DNA of 64,000 nucleotides from Kiritimatiellia bacterium. Lineage in GTDB: Bacteria > Verrucomicrobiota > Kiritimatiellia > UBA8416 > JADHWI01. Made by a program: the position numbers and the translations under genes. Below are positions 44,485-55,417 of the stretch, in pieces (positions within the stretch are counted from its first letter, which is position 1; the number at the start of each line of letters is the position of its first letter). The stretch covers positions 22,346 to 86,345 of the forward strand of contig JADHWI010000004.1 in NCBI GenBank assembly GCA_016783565.1, written 5' to 3'. The notes below the pieces were generated by a model. The model searched no databases and was not told the origin of the DNA. It saw only the letters and a list, made by a program, of their open reading frames with translations.

Positions 44485-44675
44485 AGCCATCTCCGTAATA
44501 GTGTTTCAGAATCAGATTTCTATAGCAGAGTTCGGGGTGGCATTCAAGCATGAGGAGTAGGGTTTTTTGGAATCTTTCGGATACGTTGTCTTGTGGTGTG
44601 CCCAAAGTGCTAAGCGTGTTTTTTTCGCGCTCCAAGTGCTTTCAGTCATGATTTTACGGTTACATTTTTTGCCGA

Positions 44676-44691
44676 TTTTCGGGTCCGAAAA
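44676..44691. promoter_or_regulatory. Inverted repeat between the cupin operon and purF
   Basis: TTTTCGG-GT-CCGAAAA is a perfect inverted repeat with 7-bp arms. It lies in the 329-nt spacer between the divergent cupin-first operon and purF and could be an operator for either. The remainder of the spacer is AT-rich and shows no gene. Confidence 0.4.
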
Positions 44692-44813
44692 GATACTTGA
44701 AAAAAAGAAATCTGGCTTTTTTATCTTTGGTTATTGATGGATGCAAACAGGGACGTTATAGTGCCCTCCCGGTTGGTGAGAACGGAAAAATGCGTCTTAA
44801 TGGATGATTTTAG

Positions 44814-46253
44814 ATGAGCGATAATCAATCGGATGAGCCCAGAGAAGAGTGTGGTGTTTTCGGCGTTTACGGCGTTGATGAGGCCCAGTTGCATATTCAC
44901 CGGGGACTTTTTTCTCTCCAGCACCGGGGGCAGGAAGGAGCTGGGATTGTCATCAGCGATGGCGAGAAGATTCGTTCCGCCAAGGGGTTGGGGCTAGTTA
45001 ATGAAGTGTTTAACTCCGAGACTCTGGGAAGGTTGAAGGGGCATATCGGCATTGGTCATACGCGTTATTCCACCACGGGTTCCACTCGCATTCAAAATGT
45101 GCAACCTCTGGTGGTTGAATGCGTAGATGGGCTGTGGGCAGTAGCTCATAATGGGAATCTGGTGAATGCATCCAAGATTCGGAGGATGTATCAGGATTCA
45201 GGTGCCATTTTTCAGACCAGTACGGATAGTGAGGTGCTCGTCCATCTTCTTGCTGATCCGCTTTTTCGTTCGCGCCCGCAGCGCGTTGCGCGTGCATTGG
45301 GGGAGCTTTCAGGAGCATTTGCATTCCTTGTTATGACCAAGGATTGTCTGATTGCGGCTCGTGACCCGAACGGTTTTCGTCCGCTTTCCATTGGCCGACT
45401 TGGTGATGGCTATGTCTTTGCCAGTGAGACCTGCGCTTTGTCGCAGGTCGGAGCCGAATACATGCGTGATGTGTGTCCGGGCGAAATGGTTATCGTGGAT
45501 GCGGCTGGGATGCGCTGCAGCCGATTTACTGACGAAGGCGAGCATGCAAGTGCGCAATGCATCTTTGAAGTAGTCTATTTTGCGAGGCCGGATAGCTGTG
45601 TTTTTGGAAAGAACGCGCATATGGCTCGCGTTAAGTATGGTATGCGACTGGCTGAAGAGTATCCCGTTGAGGCGGATATTGTGATTCCGGTTCCGGACAG
45701 TGGAAACAGCGCAGCGCTTGGGTTTTCGCGCGGCAGCGGCATTCCTTTGGATTTTGGTTATATCCGTAATCATTATGTGGGGCGGACGTTTATCATGCCG
45801 CAGCAGGATGCGCGTGCGACCGGGGTGGATATGAAGCTGTCGGTGCTTCCTGAAGTGGTTCGTGGAAAGCGCGTGGTGGTGGTGGATGACTCGATTGTGC
45901 GTGGCACGACCATGCAGCACCGTATCAAGCGTTTACGGGATGTGGGTGCAAGTGAGGTTCATGTGCGGGTGTCCTGTCCGGCCATTCGCAATCCCTGTTA
46001 TTACGGGATTGATTTCCCCACACAGGAGGAGCTGATTGCGGGTCTGGACCGTCCAATTGATGAGATTCGTGAATCGATAGGGGCTGATTCACTTGGTTAC
46101 TTGAGTTTGGATGGTTTGTTTATTCCGTTTGACGGGCGAAAACAGGATTTTTGCTCAGCCTGTTTTACGGGGAATTATCCGACATCGACTGAGCATATTT
46201 GCGGGAAAGAGGAGCTCGAATCGCGCGTGTCCGAGCTTCAATTGAATTTGTAG
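44814..46253 (+). CDS. purF: Amidophosphoribosyltransferase
   Basis: The 479-residue protein has a 12-residue propeptide before the catalytic Cys13 (REECGVFGVYG) of the class II glutaminase domain. The C-terminal PRTase has the PRPP loop VVVVDDSIVRGTT, and there are cysteines for an iron-sulfur cluster (CPAIRNPCYYG and CSACFTG). It makes 5-phosphoribosylamine in the first committed step of purine synthesis. Genes purF, pyrG, carB and carA run in the same direction with gaps of 35-80 nt and may be co-transcribed. All use glutamine. Confidence 0.96.
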   Translation: MSDNQSDEPREECGVFGVYGVDEAQLHIHRGLFSLQHRGQEGAGIVISDGEKIRSAKGLGLVNEVFNSETLGRLKGHIGIGHTRYSTTGSTRIQNVQPLVVECVDGLWAVAHNGNLVNASKIRRMYQDSGAIFQTSTDSEVLVHLLADPLFRSRPQRVARALGELSGAFAFLVMTKDCLIAARDPNGFRPLSIGRLGDGYVFASETCALSQVGAEYMRDVCPGEMVIVDAAGMRCSRFTDEGEHASAQCIFEVVYFARPDSCVFGKNAHMARVKYGMRLAEEYPVEADIVIPVPDSGNSAALGFSRGSGIPLDFGYIRNHYVGRTFIMPQQDARATGVDMKLSVLPEVVRGKRVVVVDDSIVRGTTMQHRIKRLRDVGASEVHVRVSCPAIRNPCYYGIDFPTQEELIAGLDRPIDEIRESIGADSLGYLSLDGLFIPFDGRKQDFCSACFTGNYPTSTEHICGKEELESRVSELQLNL

Positions 46254-46328
46254 ACATTGAGAGCTGATATCGCTGAGCGGGAATGAGCCTTCTGCTTTTG
46301 CGAATGAATCCCGGATGGAGGCTAGGCT

Positions 46329-47951
46329 GTGGCGAAAAAAGTGACAAAGCACATTTTTATCACGGGTGGCGTAGTGTCATCGCTGGGCAAAGGGTTGACG
46401 GCAGCATCGGTCGCTCTACTTCTTTCCAAGCGTGGTTATCGCGTGCGCCTGCAGAAATTGGACCCTTACCTGAATGTGGATCCAGGCACCATGTCACCTT
46501 TTCAGCATGGTGAGGTCTATGTGACGGTTGACGGAGCGGAAACGGACTTGGATCTTGGGCATTATGAACGTTTTACTGGGGTTGACTGCACTCAGGCCAG
46601 TAATTACACGACCGGACGTATCTACAGTTCGGTGATTGAGCGCGAGCGCCGCGGCGACTATCTTGGTAAGACCGTGCAGGTTATTCCGCATATCACGGAT
46701 GAGATCAAGGCCTCTATCCGTTCTCTGGATAGTGATGATGTGGACATCGTGATTACGGAGATCGGTGGAACGGTCGGGGATATCGAATCGTTGCCGTTTC
46801 TTGAGGCTATTCGCCAGTATCGTCAGGAAATCGGACGAGAGAATGGTTTATTCATTCATGTGACGCTGGTGCCATATCTCAAGGCAGCCGGAGAAATGAA
46901 AACCAAGCCATCGCAGCAATCAGTCGGTATTCTACGAACGATCGGTATTCTGCCGGACATTTTAGTTTGCCGTTGCGAGCGTCACATGACAAGTGAGCAC
47001 CGCGAGAAACTGGCTCTGTTCTGTAATGTGGCACGCAACCTGGTTATTGAAGAGAAGGATGTTGCCCATTCGATTTATGAGGTGCCGGTTGAGTTGGCCA
47101 AGCAGGATATGGATGTATATATCCTCGAATTGCTGCGGTTGCATGTGGATCGGTTGGACATGAGTGATTGGCAGGCGATGCTCAAGACCTTGATTTATCC
47201 TGAGAATGGCGAGGTGGAGATCGCGGTTGTGGGCAAGTACATTGGTCTGCAGGACTCCTACAAAAGTATTTACGAAGCCCTGACTCATGGCGGAATTGCC
47301 AATAACGTCAAGGTCAAGGTACGCATGGTGGAGTCTGAGAACATTGAGAAGAACGGTGCGGGCAAGGCGTTAGCCGGCGTATCGGGTGTTTTGGTTCCCG
47401 GAGGATTCGGCGATCGAGGCATTGAAGGTAAGATTCAAGCCGTGCAGTATGCCCGGGAGAATGGCATTCCGTTTTTTGGCATTTGTCTGGGCATGCAGTG
47501 TGCAGTCATGGAGTTTGCCCGAAATGTCTGTGGCCTCAAGGACGCAAACAGCACTGAGTTTGCGTCAGATACACCCCACCCGGTGATTCATCTCATGGAA
47601 GAACAGGAAAAGATTTCAGACAAGGGTGGCACCATGCGTTTGGGGGCGTGGAAGTGCAAGGTGCAATCCGATACGCGTACAAAGACTGCTTATGAGAGCG
47701 ACGTGATTTGGGAACGACATCGTCATCGGTACGAGTTTAATAATGACTATCGGAAGCGGTTTGATGAGGCTGGCCTGACTATCGCAGGCCTTTCAGATGA
47801 TGAGAATCTGGTGGAAATTATTGAATTGCAGAGCCATCCATGGTTTGTTGCATGTCAATTTCATCCGGAATTTCAGTCGACGCCTTTGAAGGCTCATCCG
47901 CTATTCCGTGATTTTGTGGGAAGTGCAGCGCAGGTGAGGGTTGAGGACTAG
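46329..47951 (+). CDS. pyrG: CTP synthase
   Basis: The 540-residue protein begins [21 protein letters not shown], the conserved amidoligase P-loop. The C-terminal glutaminase contains [18 protein letters not shown] with the nucleophile Cys and [15 protein letters not shown] with catalytic His/Glu. It converts UTP to CTP using glutamine and ATP. The start is a GTG at 46329 with GGAGG upstream. Length matches the family. Confidence 0.97.
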   Translation: MAKKVTKHIFITGGVVSSLGKGLTAASVALLLSKRGYRVRLQKLDPYLNVDPGTMSPFQHGEVYVTVDGAETDLDLGHYERFTGVDCTQASNYTTGRIYSSVIERERRGDYLGKTVQVIPHITDEIKASIRSLDSDDVDIVITEIGGTVGDIESLPFLEAIRQYRQEIGRENGLFIHVTLVPYLKAAGEMKTKPSQQSVGILRTIGILPDILVCRCERHMTSEHREKLALFCNVARNLVIEEKDVAHSIYEVPVELAKQDMDVYILELLRLHVDRLDMSDWQAMLKTLIYPENGEVEIAVVGKYIGLQDSYKSIYEALTHGGIANNVKVKVRMVESENIEKNGAGKALAGVSGVLVPGGFGDRGIEGKIQAVQYARENGIPFFGICLGMQCAVMEFARNVCGLKDANSTEFASDTPHPVIHLMEEQEKISDKGGTMRLGAWKCKVQSDTRTKTAYESDVIWERHRHRYEFNNDYRKRFDEAGLTIAGLSDDENLVEIIELQSHPWFVACQFHPEFQSTPLKAHPLFRDFVGSAAQVRVED

Positions 47952-48026
47952 AATCCTGAGTGCTGATGGCGTGGAGCAAACAGCGCGTTGGGGATATAAC
48001 AGCAATACGAGTGAGTATTTGAGATC

Positions 48027-51000
48027 ATGCCGAAACGTAGTGATATAAAGAAGATCATGCTTATTGGGTCCGGGCCTATTGTGATCGGCCAGGCTTGTGA
48101 GTTTGATTACTCGGGCGTCCAGGCCTGCAAATCCCTTCAGGAAGAGGGGTTTGAGGTTGTCCTGGTCAACAGCAACCCGGCAACCATTATGACAGACCCG
48201 GAATTTGCGGATCGCACCTATATTGAGCCGCTTTCGGTTGATGTGCTCACGTCGATTATCTGTCGGGAACGGCCGGATGCATTGTTGCCGACTTTGGGCG
48301 GACAAACCGCGTTGAACCTGGCTATTGATCTTGCTGAGGCGGGTATTCTGGAGCGCTATAATGTGGAGTTGATCGGTGCGCGTGCAGACGTGATCCGCAA
48401 GGCTGAAGATCGCAATCTATTTAAAGTTGCGATGCGCAACATCAACTTGGATTTACCTCGCAGTGGTTCGGCGCATTCTATGGAAGAGGCCGTGGCCGTG
48501 CAGGCTGAAATCGGCCAGTATCCAGTCGTGATTCGTCCTGGTTTCACCTTGGGCGGAACCGGCGGCGGTATCGCATATAATGAGAAAGAATTTAAGGAAA
48601 TCGTCACGCGCGGCCTTTTCTACAGTCCCAACAACGAAGTGCTGATCGAAGAATCGGTATTGGGTTGGAAGGAGTACGAGCTTGAGGTCATGCGTGACGT
48701 CAGGGATAACTGCGTGATCATTTGTTCCATTGAGAATATGGATCCAATGGGTGTCCATACGGGGGACAGTATTACGGTTGCCCCCGCTCAGACGTTGACG
48801 GATCGCGAGTATCAGGTCATGCGGGATGCGGCCATTGCGGTCATGCGAGAGATTGGGGTTGAAACCGGTGGATCCAATGTGCAGTTTGCGATCAACCCGG
48901 ATAATGGTCGCATGATTGTGATCGAGATGAACCCGCGTGTCTCTCGCTCCAGTGCACTGGCGTCGAAAGCAACGGGCTTTCCGATTGCCAAGATTGCAGC
49001 GAAACTTGCAGTGGGTTACACGTTGGATGAAATCTCCAATGATATCACTCGCGAGACACCGGCCTGTTTCGAGCCGACGATCGATTATGTGGTTACCAAG
49101 ATTCCCCGCTTTGCGTTTGAGAAGTTTGTGACGGCCGATGATACCCTGGGTACGCAGATGAAATCTGTGGGTGAGGCAATGAGCATCGGCAAGAACTTCA
49201 AGCAGTCGTTCCAGAAGGCTCTGCGGTCGTTGGAAACCGGTCGATCCGGATTTGGTGCAGACGGTAAGGATGCGCCCTATGAAGCGCTGAGCGACGCGGA
49301 ACTCAAAGTGGCATTGGTTCGTCCCAATGCGCAACGGGTGTTCCAGTTACGTGCAGCGTTCCGTCGCGGGTGGACGGTGGAACAGGTTTTTGATCTAACA
49401 AAGATTGACCGGTGGTTTTTGCGTCATCTTGAGGAACTGGCTGCATTCGAAGACGAAATTCGATCGGCAGGTTCCCTGGATGCGTTGAGTGCGGATGCGG
49501 CCTTGTTCAGGCAGACCAAAGAATACGGGTTTTCGGATCGACAGATCGGCTGGATCATCAATGAGAGTGAAGGGGCTGTGCGCGCCGCCCGGGAACGCAT
49601 GGGGCTACAGCCTGTCTATGGGTTGGTGGACACGTGTGCGGCCGAATTTGTCGCGTTTACTCCGTATTTTTACTCAACGTATGGCGAGGTGAATGAAGCA
49701 TGCCCCTCTGACCGTAAGAAGGTCATGATTATCGGGGGCGGCCCGAACCGCATTGGTCAGGGCATTGAGTTTGATTATTGCTGTGTTCATGCCGCATTTG
49801 CTTTGCGGGATGCGGGGTTCGAGACGATCATGGTCAACAGCAATCCGGAGACGGTGAGTACGGACTATGATACCAGTGATCGACTTTATTTTGAGCCGTT
49901 GACACTTGAGGACGTACTGAGCATTTATCGCAATGAGAATTGCTGGGGGGCGATTGTTCAGTTTGGCGGCCAGACGCCGCTGAATCTCGCCAAGGATCTG
50001 GAATTGAATGGGGTCAATGTGATTGGCACCTCACCGGATAGTATAGAGGCGACGGAGGATCGTAAGTTTTTCCAGGAACTGGCAACGCGTCTGGAAATCC
50101 GGCAGCCTGAGAATGGAATAGCCGTCAGTATTGAGGAAGCCGAGAAAATAGCGGATCGCATTGGTTATCCAGTTCTGATGCGCCCGTCTTTCGTGCTGGG
50201 TGGCCGCGCTATGGTCATTGTCTATGATGCCGAAATGCTGCGCAAGTACATGGCTGAAGCCGTGGAAGTCTCGCAGGAGCGACCGGTGCTCATTGATCAC
50301 TATCTCGAAGGTGCTATAGAAGTGGATGTGGATTGCATCTCGGATGGTGAGACCTCTGTTATAGGTTCGATTATGGAGCATGTTGAGCTGGCGGGAGTGC
50401 ATTCCGGGGACAGTGCATGCATGATCCCTTCGCAGAATTTATCGAGTGAGGTGCAGGATGTCATTCGGCAGCACACGCACGCCCTGGCGCGTGAGTTGCA
50501 TGTTTGTGGTCTTATGAATATTCAGTATGCCGTGCAGGATAACGTGGTTTACATTCTGGAAGTGAACCCGCGGGCTTCTCGAACGGTACCCTTTGTAAGC
50601 AAAGCCATTGGCGTTCCGCTTGCCAAACTGGCTGCCCTCGTGATGGCCGGAAAGAAATTGCCGGATCTGGGCTTTACGGAGGAAATTCTCCCGAAGCATT
50701 GCAGTGTAAAGGAAGCGGTTTTCCCCTTTGTGCGGTTCCCTGGGATTGATGTGATTTTGAGTCCTGAGATGAAGTCGACCGGGGAAGTCATGGGCATTGA
50801 CTTTACGGTTGGCAGCGCTTTTCTGAAGAGCCAGACTGCGGCGGGAAATCGACTTCCGGTTGATGGGAATGTCTTTCTCAGTGTACGGGATCAGGATAAG
50901 GATGCCGCCGTGATTCTTGCTAAACGACTGGTGGATCTTGGATTCAGAATTTTTGCTACCTCGGGAACCAGTACGACTTTGTACGATGCTGGAATTGAGA

Positions 51001-51287
51001 CGCAAGCGATATTTAAGATTTCAGATGGGCGACCCAGCGCTATTGATTTAATTGAGGATAAGCGTGTGGGTTGGATTGTCAGCACCCCATCAAGTGGTGC
51101 CACTCCGCGCCTTGATGAGATCAAGATGCGGGCACATGCGGTGACGCGTGGTATCCCGATTACGACAACAATTGACGGATTGCGTGCGGCCATCAATGGA
51201 CTGTATGCCATGCGCAAAGCAGAGGGCGTGGAGGTGTGCAGCCTGCAGGAATATCACAGGCACTCACCTAAATTGAAACTGACATGA
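48027..51287 (+). CDS. carB: Carbamoyl-phosphate synthase large subunit
   Basis: The 1086-residue protein has duplicated ATP-grasp halves. The first begins [24 protein letters not shown] and the second [23 protein letters not shown] (from about residue 565), with a C-terminal MGS-like allosteric domain ([19 protein letters not shown]). It makes carbamoyl phosphate from bicarbonate, ATP and the ammonia delivered by CarA. The gene precedes carA, the reverse of the common carAB order. No upstream attenuator was recognised. Confidence 0.97.
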   Translation: MPKRSDIKKIMLIGSGPIVIGQACEFDYSGVQACKSLQEEGFEVVLVNSNPATIMTDPEFADRTYIEPLSVDVLTSIICRERPDALLPTLGGQTALNLAIDLAEAGILERYNVELIGARADVIRKAEDRNLFKVAMRNINLDLPRSGSAHSMEEAVAVQAEIGQYPVVIRPGFTLGGTGGGIAYNEKEFKEIVTRGLFYSPNNEVLIEESVLGWKEYELEVMRDVRDNCVIICSIENMDPMGVHTGDSITVAPAQTLTDREYQVMRDAAIAVMREIGVETGGSNVQFAINPDNGRMIVIEMNPRVSRSSALASKATGFPIAKIAAKLAVGYTLDEISNDITRETPACFEPTIDYVVTKIPRFAFEKFVTADDTLGTQMKSVGEAMSIGKNFKQSFQKALRSLETGRSGFGADGKDAPYEALSDAELKVALVRPNAQRVFQLRAAFRRGWTVEQVFDLTKIDRWFLRHLEELAAFEDEIRSAGSLDALSADAALFRQTKEYGFSDRQIGWIINESEGAVRAARERMGLQPVYGLVDTCAAEFVAFTPYFYSTYGEVNEACPSDRKKVMIIGGGPNRIGQGIEFDYCCVHAAFALRDAGFETIMVNSNPETVSTDYDTSDRLYFEPLTLEDVLSIYRNENCWGAIVQFGGQTPLNLAKDLELNGVNVIGTSPDSIEATEDRKFFQELATRLEIRQPENGIAVSIEEAEKIADRIGYPVLMRPSFVLGGRAMVIVYDAEMLRKYMAEAVEVSQERPVLIDHYLEGAIEVDVDCISDGETSVIGSIMEHVELAGVHSGDSACMIPSQNLSSEVQDVIRQHTHALARELHVCGLMNIQYAVQDNVVYILEVNPRASRTVPFVSKAIGVPLAKLAALVMAGKKLPDLGFTEEILPKHCSVKEAVFPFVRFPGIDVILSPEMKSTGEVMGIDFTVGSAFLKSQTAAGNRLPVDGNVFLSVRDQDKDAAVILAKRLVDLGFRIFATSGTSTTLYDAGIETQAIFKISDGRPSAIDLIEDKRVGWIVSTPSSGATPRLDEIKMRAHAVTRGIPITTTIDGLRAAINGLYAMRKAEGVEVCSLQEYHRHSPKLKLT

Positions 51288-51336
51288 TGCCGGCTGGCTT
51301 TTTTGAGCCGAAGACCGGAGATTGACGGGAAACGCA

Positions 51337-52494
51337 ATGACCAAAAAGTGGAATTGGCTGGAGCGGCGGGAGAAACGTGATTTTCTTGCCCTTGAAGATG
51401 GAACTGTTTTGCGCGGGCATTCTGTCGGCGCGGAGCGTGATAGTGTTGGCGAGGTCGTGTTCAATACCGGAATGTCCGGTTACCAGGAGATTCTCAGCGA
51501 TCCATCTTACAGTGGGCAGTTTGTGACCATGACTTATCCGGAGATCGGTAATACCGGGATTAATACTCCTGATATGGAGTCACGAAAGTTCTTTGCCAAC
51601 GGATTTCTTGTGCATGAATTGAATGAGCCCAGCAACTGGCGTTGTGAGGAATCGCTGAGCGAGGCTTTCAAGCGGCAGGATGTGCCGGCTCTGGCGGGAC
51701 TTGATACGCGCACATTGACGAGTCTGCTTCGTGAGAAGGGTACGTTAAAAGGTTACCTGTCTCTGACTGGGGCGGTGTCGGAGGAGGATGCCATTGCGAA
51801 GGCACGCGCTTGGGAGGGCCTGGACGGCCAGGATTACGCCGCACAAGTGACGTGTGACGAGGCGTTTGATTGGGATCCTGATGGTTCGTTGACGGCATCG
51901 TGGGGCATTACCGATGTATTGCCCGAAACAGATCTGAACATCGTGGCTTATGACTTTGGTATTAAATGGAATATCCTGCGCAGCATGAGGCGCAGTGGTA
52001 TGTCGGTGCAGGTGGTCCCGGCGTCCACACCGGCGTCCGACGTGTTGGCTGCGAAGCCGGATGGCGTGTTTCTCTCTAATGGACCGGCGGATCCCAGTGC
52101 GGTGACTTATGCGATTGAGGCTGCACGCGAATTGTTGGGCAAGGTTCCCTTGATGGGGATTTGTCTTGGACACCAGATCCTGGGGCTGGCGTGTGGCGGC
52201 AAAACCTATCGTCTGAAGTTCGGTCATCATGGATGCAATCATCCGGTCATGGACCTTCGGACGAAGAAGGTGGAGATTACTTCTCAGAATCATAACTTTG
52301 CCATTGATCCTGAGTCGTTGCAAAAGGATCTCGTAGAGGTCACTCACCTGAATCTTAACGATCAGACGGTTGAAGGCCTGGCGCACCGCAGAGAGCCGAT
52401 GTTCTCGGTGCAGTATCATCCTGAGGCCTGTCCCGGTCCGCATGATCCCTACTACCTGTTCGAACGCTTTCGCGAGGTGATCGCCTCGGCGTAG
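51337..52494 (+). CDS. carA: Carbamoyl-phosphate synthase small (glutaminase) subunit
   Basis: The 385-residue protein has an N-terminal CarA domain ([37 protein letters not shown]). Its class I glutaminase shows [18 protein letters not shown] with the catalytic Cys and [12 protein letters not shown] with His and Glu. It releases ammonia from glutamine for CarB. I chose ATG 51337 over the TTG at 51322 because CGGGAAA lies 6 nt upstream. It converges on the sigma-54 activator gene. Confidence 0.96.
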   Translation: MTKKWNWLERREKRDFLALEDGTVLRGHSVGAERDSVGEVVFNTGMSGYQEILSDPSYSGQFVTMTYPEIGNTGINTPDMESRKFFANGFLVHELNEPSNWRCEESLSEAFKRQDVPALAGLDTRTLTSLLREKGTLKGYLSLTGAVSEEDAIAKARAWEGLDGQDYAAQVTCDEAFDWDPDGSLTASWGITDVLPETDLNIVAYDFGIKWNILRSMRRSGMSVQVVPASTPASDVLAAKPDGVFLSNGPADPSAVTYAIEAARELLGKVPLMGICLGHQILGLACGGKTYRLKFGHHGCNHPVMDLRTKKVEITSQNHNFAIDPESLQKDLVEVTHLNLNDQTVEGLAHRREPMFSVQYHPEACPGPHDPYYLFERFREVIASA

Positions 52495-52553
52495 GCTGGC
52501 GCAATGGTGCGCAGGTCTGATCGAACAGGGAGCGGAAGGCATTCTTTCCCGGG

Positions 52554-54134
52554 CTACTTATAGTTGCGCGGGTTAACTCCGAGTTGGTGGATGCGGTAAT
52601 TCATGACCCGTTGTGTGGTTTGGAGGTGGCGCGCAGCCGCTGCCGCATTGCCCCTGTGCCGCTTGAGCGCATCGACAATAATTTCGCGTTCATAGGCATG
52701 CACGAGCGATTTTAGACTGGCCCCCTCATCGGGAATCGTTGGCGTATGTGTCAGCTCGCTTGTTTGCAGCGATGGCGGCATGGAATATCCATGAATTACG
52801 TCATCGTTCGATGTCAGTACGGCTCGCTCAATGCAGTTTTCCAGCTCGCGAACGTTGCCGGGCCAGTGATAACTCATCATCATGTTGATTGCCGTTGTGG
52901 AAATGCGCTTGATGCTTTTTTCGTAGGCTTCGTTGTACTTCTGAAGGAAGTGATCGGCAAGTGCTGTGATATCGGAACGTCGATTGCGCAATGGTGGCAG
53001 ATGGATAGGGAACACGTTCAGGCGATAGTATAGATCCTCTCGAAATGATCCTTCTGTGATGTGTGTTTCCAAATCACGGCTGGTTGCGGCGATCATGCGA
53101 ACGTTTACCGGGATTTGATCGATGCCGCCCACACGTTCGAATGTGCGTTCCTGTAACACGCGAAGGAGCCGGACTTGTACAGCAGGGGAGATGTCCCCGA
53201 TTTCATCAAGGAAAAGCGTGCCGCCATTGGCGAGTTCAAACCGCCCGAGTCTTTGTTGCACGGCACCGGTGAAGGAACCTTTCTCATGACCGAAAAGTTC
53301 GCTCTCGATGAGTTGTTCAGGTAATGCTGCACAGTTAACAGCTACAAAAGGACTGTTTTTCTTTTCGCTGCTAAAGTGGACCGCCCGTGCAACCAGTTCT
53401 TTTCCGGTTCCGGATTCCCCGCGGATCAGAACCGTGGCATTGCTGTCGGCAACCTGTGCAACCTGCTTATAGACCACATGCATGCTGCTGCAGTTTCCCA
53501 CAATATTTGCAGGGTGATAATGGTCTCCGAGTTCCTGCCGCAACCGTTGGTTCTCTGCCCTGAGAGATGCATGCTCGGCAAGCTGCTCGCGAATGCTGGC
53601 GACAGCCTGTGCCAAAAGATCTGCCACGAGTTGTATGAGGTTGAGCTCACGGCTAAGACCTTCTTCATGGATGACTGTGCGGTCAATACTTAGTGTGCCG
53701 ATGACATGTCGCTGGTGATGGATAGGGACGCAGAGAAAGGCTGTCCTTTCATCTTTTCGGGAGCGGGTTCGGTGTAGGAATCGCGGATCGTTTGCAATGT
53801 CAGGTACGAGGATGGGATCACCGGTTTCGGCGACCCGCCCCGTCACGCCCTCTCCAAGTTTGTACTGACCACGAGCTATCTCTTCCGTAGTGAGTCCCCG
53901 GGAAGCTTCAATCACGAAGATATCTGTTTCGGGGCGTCGGAGTGTCAGTGTCCCCCGGACAATGCTCAGCGAATCTTCTAGAATGTCCCAAACTTCGTCC
54001 AGCAATGCAGGTACGTCGTGCTGCCTTGTGATGGCACCTGAGATGCTGTAAAGAATCTCTAATTCGCGAGCATATTGTGTACTTTCGGCTCCAACTGCTT
54101 CGGTTGTAAGGTTGTCATTCATTTCTGATTCCAT
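52554..54134 (-). CDS. NifA-like sigma-54-dependent transcription activator (GAF-AAA-HTH)
   Basis: The 526-residue protein has a GAF domain (residues about 20-170), a AAA+ domain with Walker [18 protein letters not shown] (about 237), the sigma-54 contact loop in the form GSFTGA (about 285), Walker [12 protein letters not shown], and a Fis-type helix-turn-helix ending [18 protein letters not shown]. This layout and the terminal helix closely resemble NifA. The first base variant (GSFTGA for GAFTGA) occurs in natural activators. The start may be 54134 or the ATG at 54122. Control of glnN or the hydrogenase operon is inferred. No nif genes are visible. Confidence 0.9.
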   Translation of the reverse strand: MESEMNDNLTTEAVGAESTQYARELEILYSISGAITRQHDVPALLDEVWDILEDSLSIVRGTLTLRRPETDIFVIEASRGLTTEEIARGQYKLGEGVTGRVAETGDPILVPDIANDPRFLHRTRSRKDERTAFLCVPIHHQRHVIGTLSIDRTVIHEEGLSRELNLIQLVADLLAQAVASIREQLAEHASLRAENQRLRQELGDHYHPANIVGNCSSMHVVYKQVAQVADSNATVLIRGESGTGKELVARAVHFSSEKKNSPFVAVNCAALPEQLIESELFGHEKGSFTGAVQQRLGRFELANGGTLFLDEIGDISPAVQVRLLRVLQERTFERVGGIDQIPVNVRMIAATSRDLETHITEGSFREDLYYRLNVFPIHLPPLRNRRSDITALADHFLQKYNEAYEKSIKRISTTAINMMMSYHWPGNVRELENCIERAVLTSNDDVIHGYSMPPSLQTSELTHTPTIPDEGASLKSLVHAYEREIIVDALKRHRGNAAAAARHLQTTQRVMNYRIHQLGVNPRNYK

Positions 54135-54224
54135 CTTGTAGATTCAATAATGTTTATAAAAATAAATATAATACAATAATGTATTGATGTAAATAAAAAG
54201 AACATAAAATAAATAATACTGACA

Positions 54225-55349
54225 CTATTTGCGACGTTTCGTGGCACGCGTGGGTTCTACTGCAAACGCGTTGGGTGTACCGGAAGTACGACGCTTCATG
54301 ATAGGGACATTCGGAGCGGGATTGAGAGGGCTTTTGTGAGCTTGAGAGCTTTGGATTTCCGCAAGGTATGGCGCAGGCAGGAAGGTTCTTTGCTTAAAAT
54401 GGTGTATCAGGCCCTGCGAGATGGCGGTTGCAAGGGATTCTCTGTAGCCTGATGTTGCGAGACGGGCCTCTTCCCGGGGGTTGGATATGAATCCTGTCTC
54501 GATGAGGATGGCAGGGCAGGGTGCTGCCCGCAGGACTGCGAATCGGGCGTGGCGGATTCCGCGATCTGGCGTAGCCGTAGCGGGGAGGATTGCGGTATGA
54601 ACGGAGTAAGCCAGGAGGAGGCTTGCAGCATCGAATCGGTTTCCAATACTGCGTTTTCCGGGACGGCTCCCCTCCGCGGTTGACGGGAATCCTGCCGCAG
54701 AGACGATGTAGGTTTCGTAGCCTGTCGATTGAGGATTGGATGAAGAGTTGACGTGAACACTCACGAAAACGGTTGCTTTGTGGCGTTTGGCTATGGTTGA
54801 TCGATCCGCCAGGGCCAGGGTTTGATCTGATTTGCGGGTGAGTGCCGTGCGTATGCCGGCATTGCGCAGGTGCATGGCCGTGCGACGACAGACGTCAAGG
54901 GTGACATCTTTCTCGTATAAACCGTGGGAGCCAATTGCGCCGGAATCCGCTCCTCCATGACCGGGATCCAGTACCACAATGGGTGTTTCAGCCGGTGGCA
55001 GGTATGATCGTGGTCGTAGAAGAGGTGCAAGGGTCTTTTCTGCATCCTGATCTGTCACGATCCAACGTTTTCTATTGATCATGGTGGGGGCATTGAGCCA
55101 GATGATTGCGTTGTTGAATTGTAGTTTTCTGCTGTTTGCGTGGAAGATGAGCTTGTGCTCCTGGCTGCGTAATAGTGCTGAGTTTCCTGAAATACGAGGG
55201 CGGGACAGTTCAAAGCGTTTTGCAATATCATGTATGTCTGTGGTTTCGGAAAGCCGTCTGGGATCGGCTGCGCCGTGAACGTGCAGCAGTGCTGCGAAGC
55301 TCAGTAGCGTCGTTATGGCTGCTTTAGTCTTGATCGTTTGCGTTGACAT
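54225..55349 (-). CDS. N-acetylmuramoyl-L-alanine amidase (Amidase_3 family)
   Basis: The 374-residue protein has a signal peptide (to about residue 27). It has a Zn-amidase domain: IVVLDPGHGGADSGAIGSHG (His ligand), YEKDVTLDVC (Glu ligand), VFVSVHVNSSSN (His ligand) and AILIETGFISNPREEARL (catalytic Glu). It cleaves the bond between MurNAc and L-Ala in peptidoglycan in the periplasm. A basic, Pro-rich tail ends RATKRRK. The 90 nt upstream of the sigma-54 activator start is very AT-rich and holds no gene. Confidence 0.92.
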   Translation of the reverse strand: MSTQTIKTKAAITTLLSFAALLHVHGAADPRRLSETTDIHDIAKRFELSRPRISGNSALLRSQEHKLIFHANSRKLQFNNAIIWLNAPTMINRKRWIVTDQDAEKTLAPLLRPRSYLPPAETPIVVLDPGHGGADSGAIGSHGLYEKDVTLDVCRRTAMHLRNAGIRTALTRKSDQTLALADRSTIAKRHKATVFVSVHVNSSSNPQSTGYETYIVSAAGFPSTAEGSRPGKRSIGNRFDAASLLLAYSVHTAILPATATPDRGIRHARFAVLRAAPCPAILIETGFISNPREEARLATSGYRESLATAISQGLIHHFKQRTFLPAPYLAEIQSSQAHKSPLNPAPNVPIMKRRTSGTPNAFAVEPTRATKRRK

Positions 55350-55417
55350 GCTGCGAGACCTATATCATCATCCCACCTGTTTAATCAATCCAAGAGATTT
55401 ATTGACAGGAGAGATTG

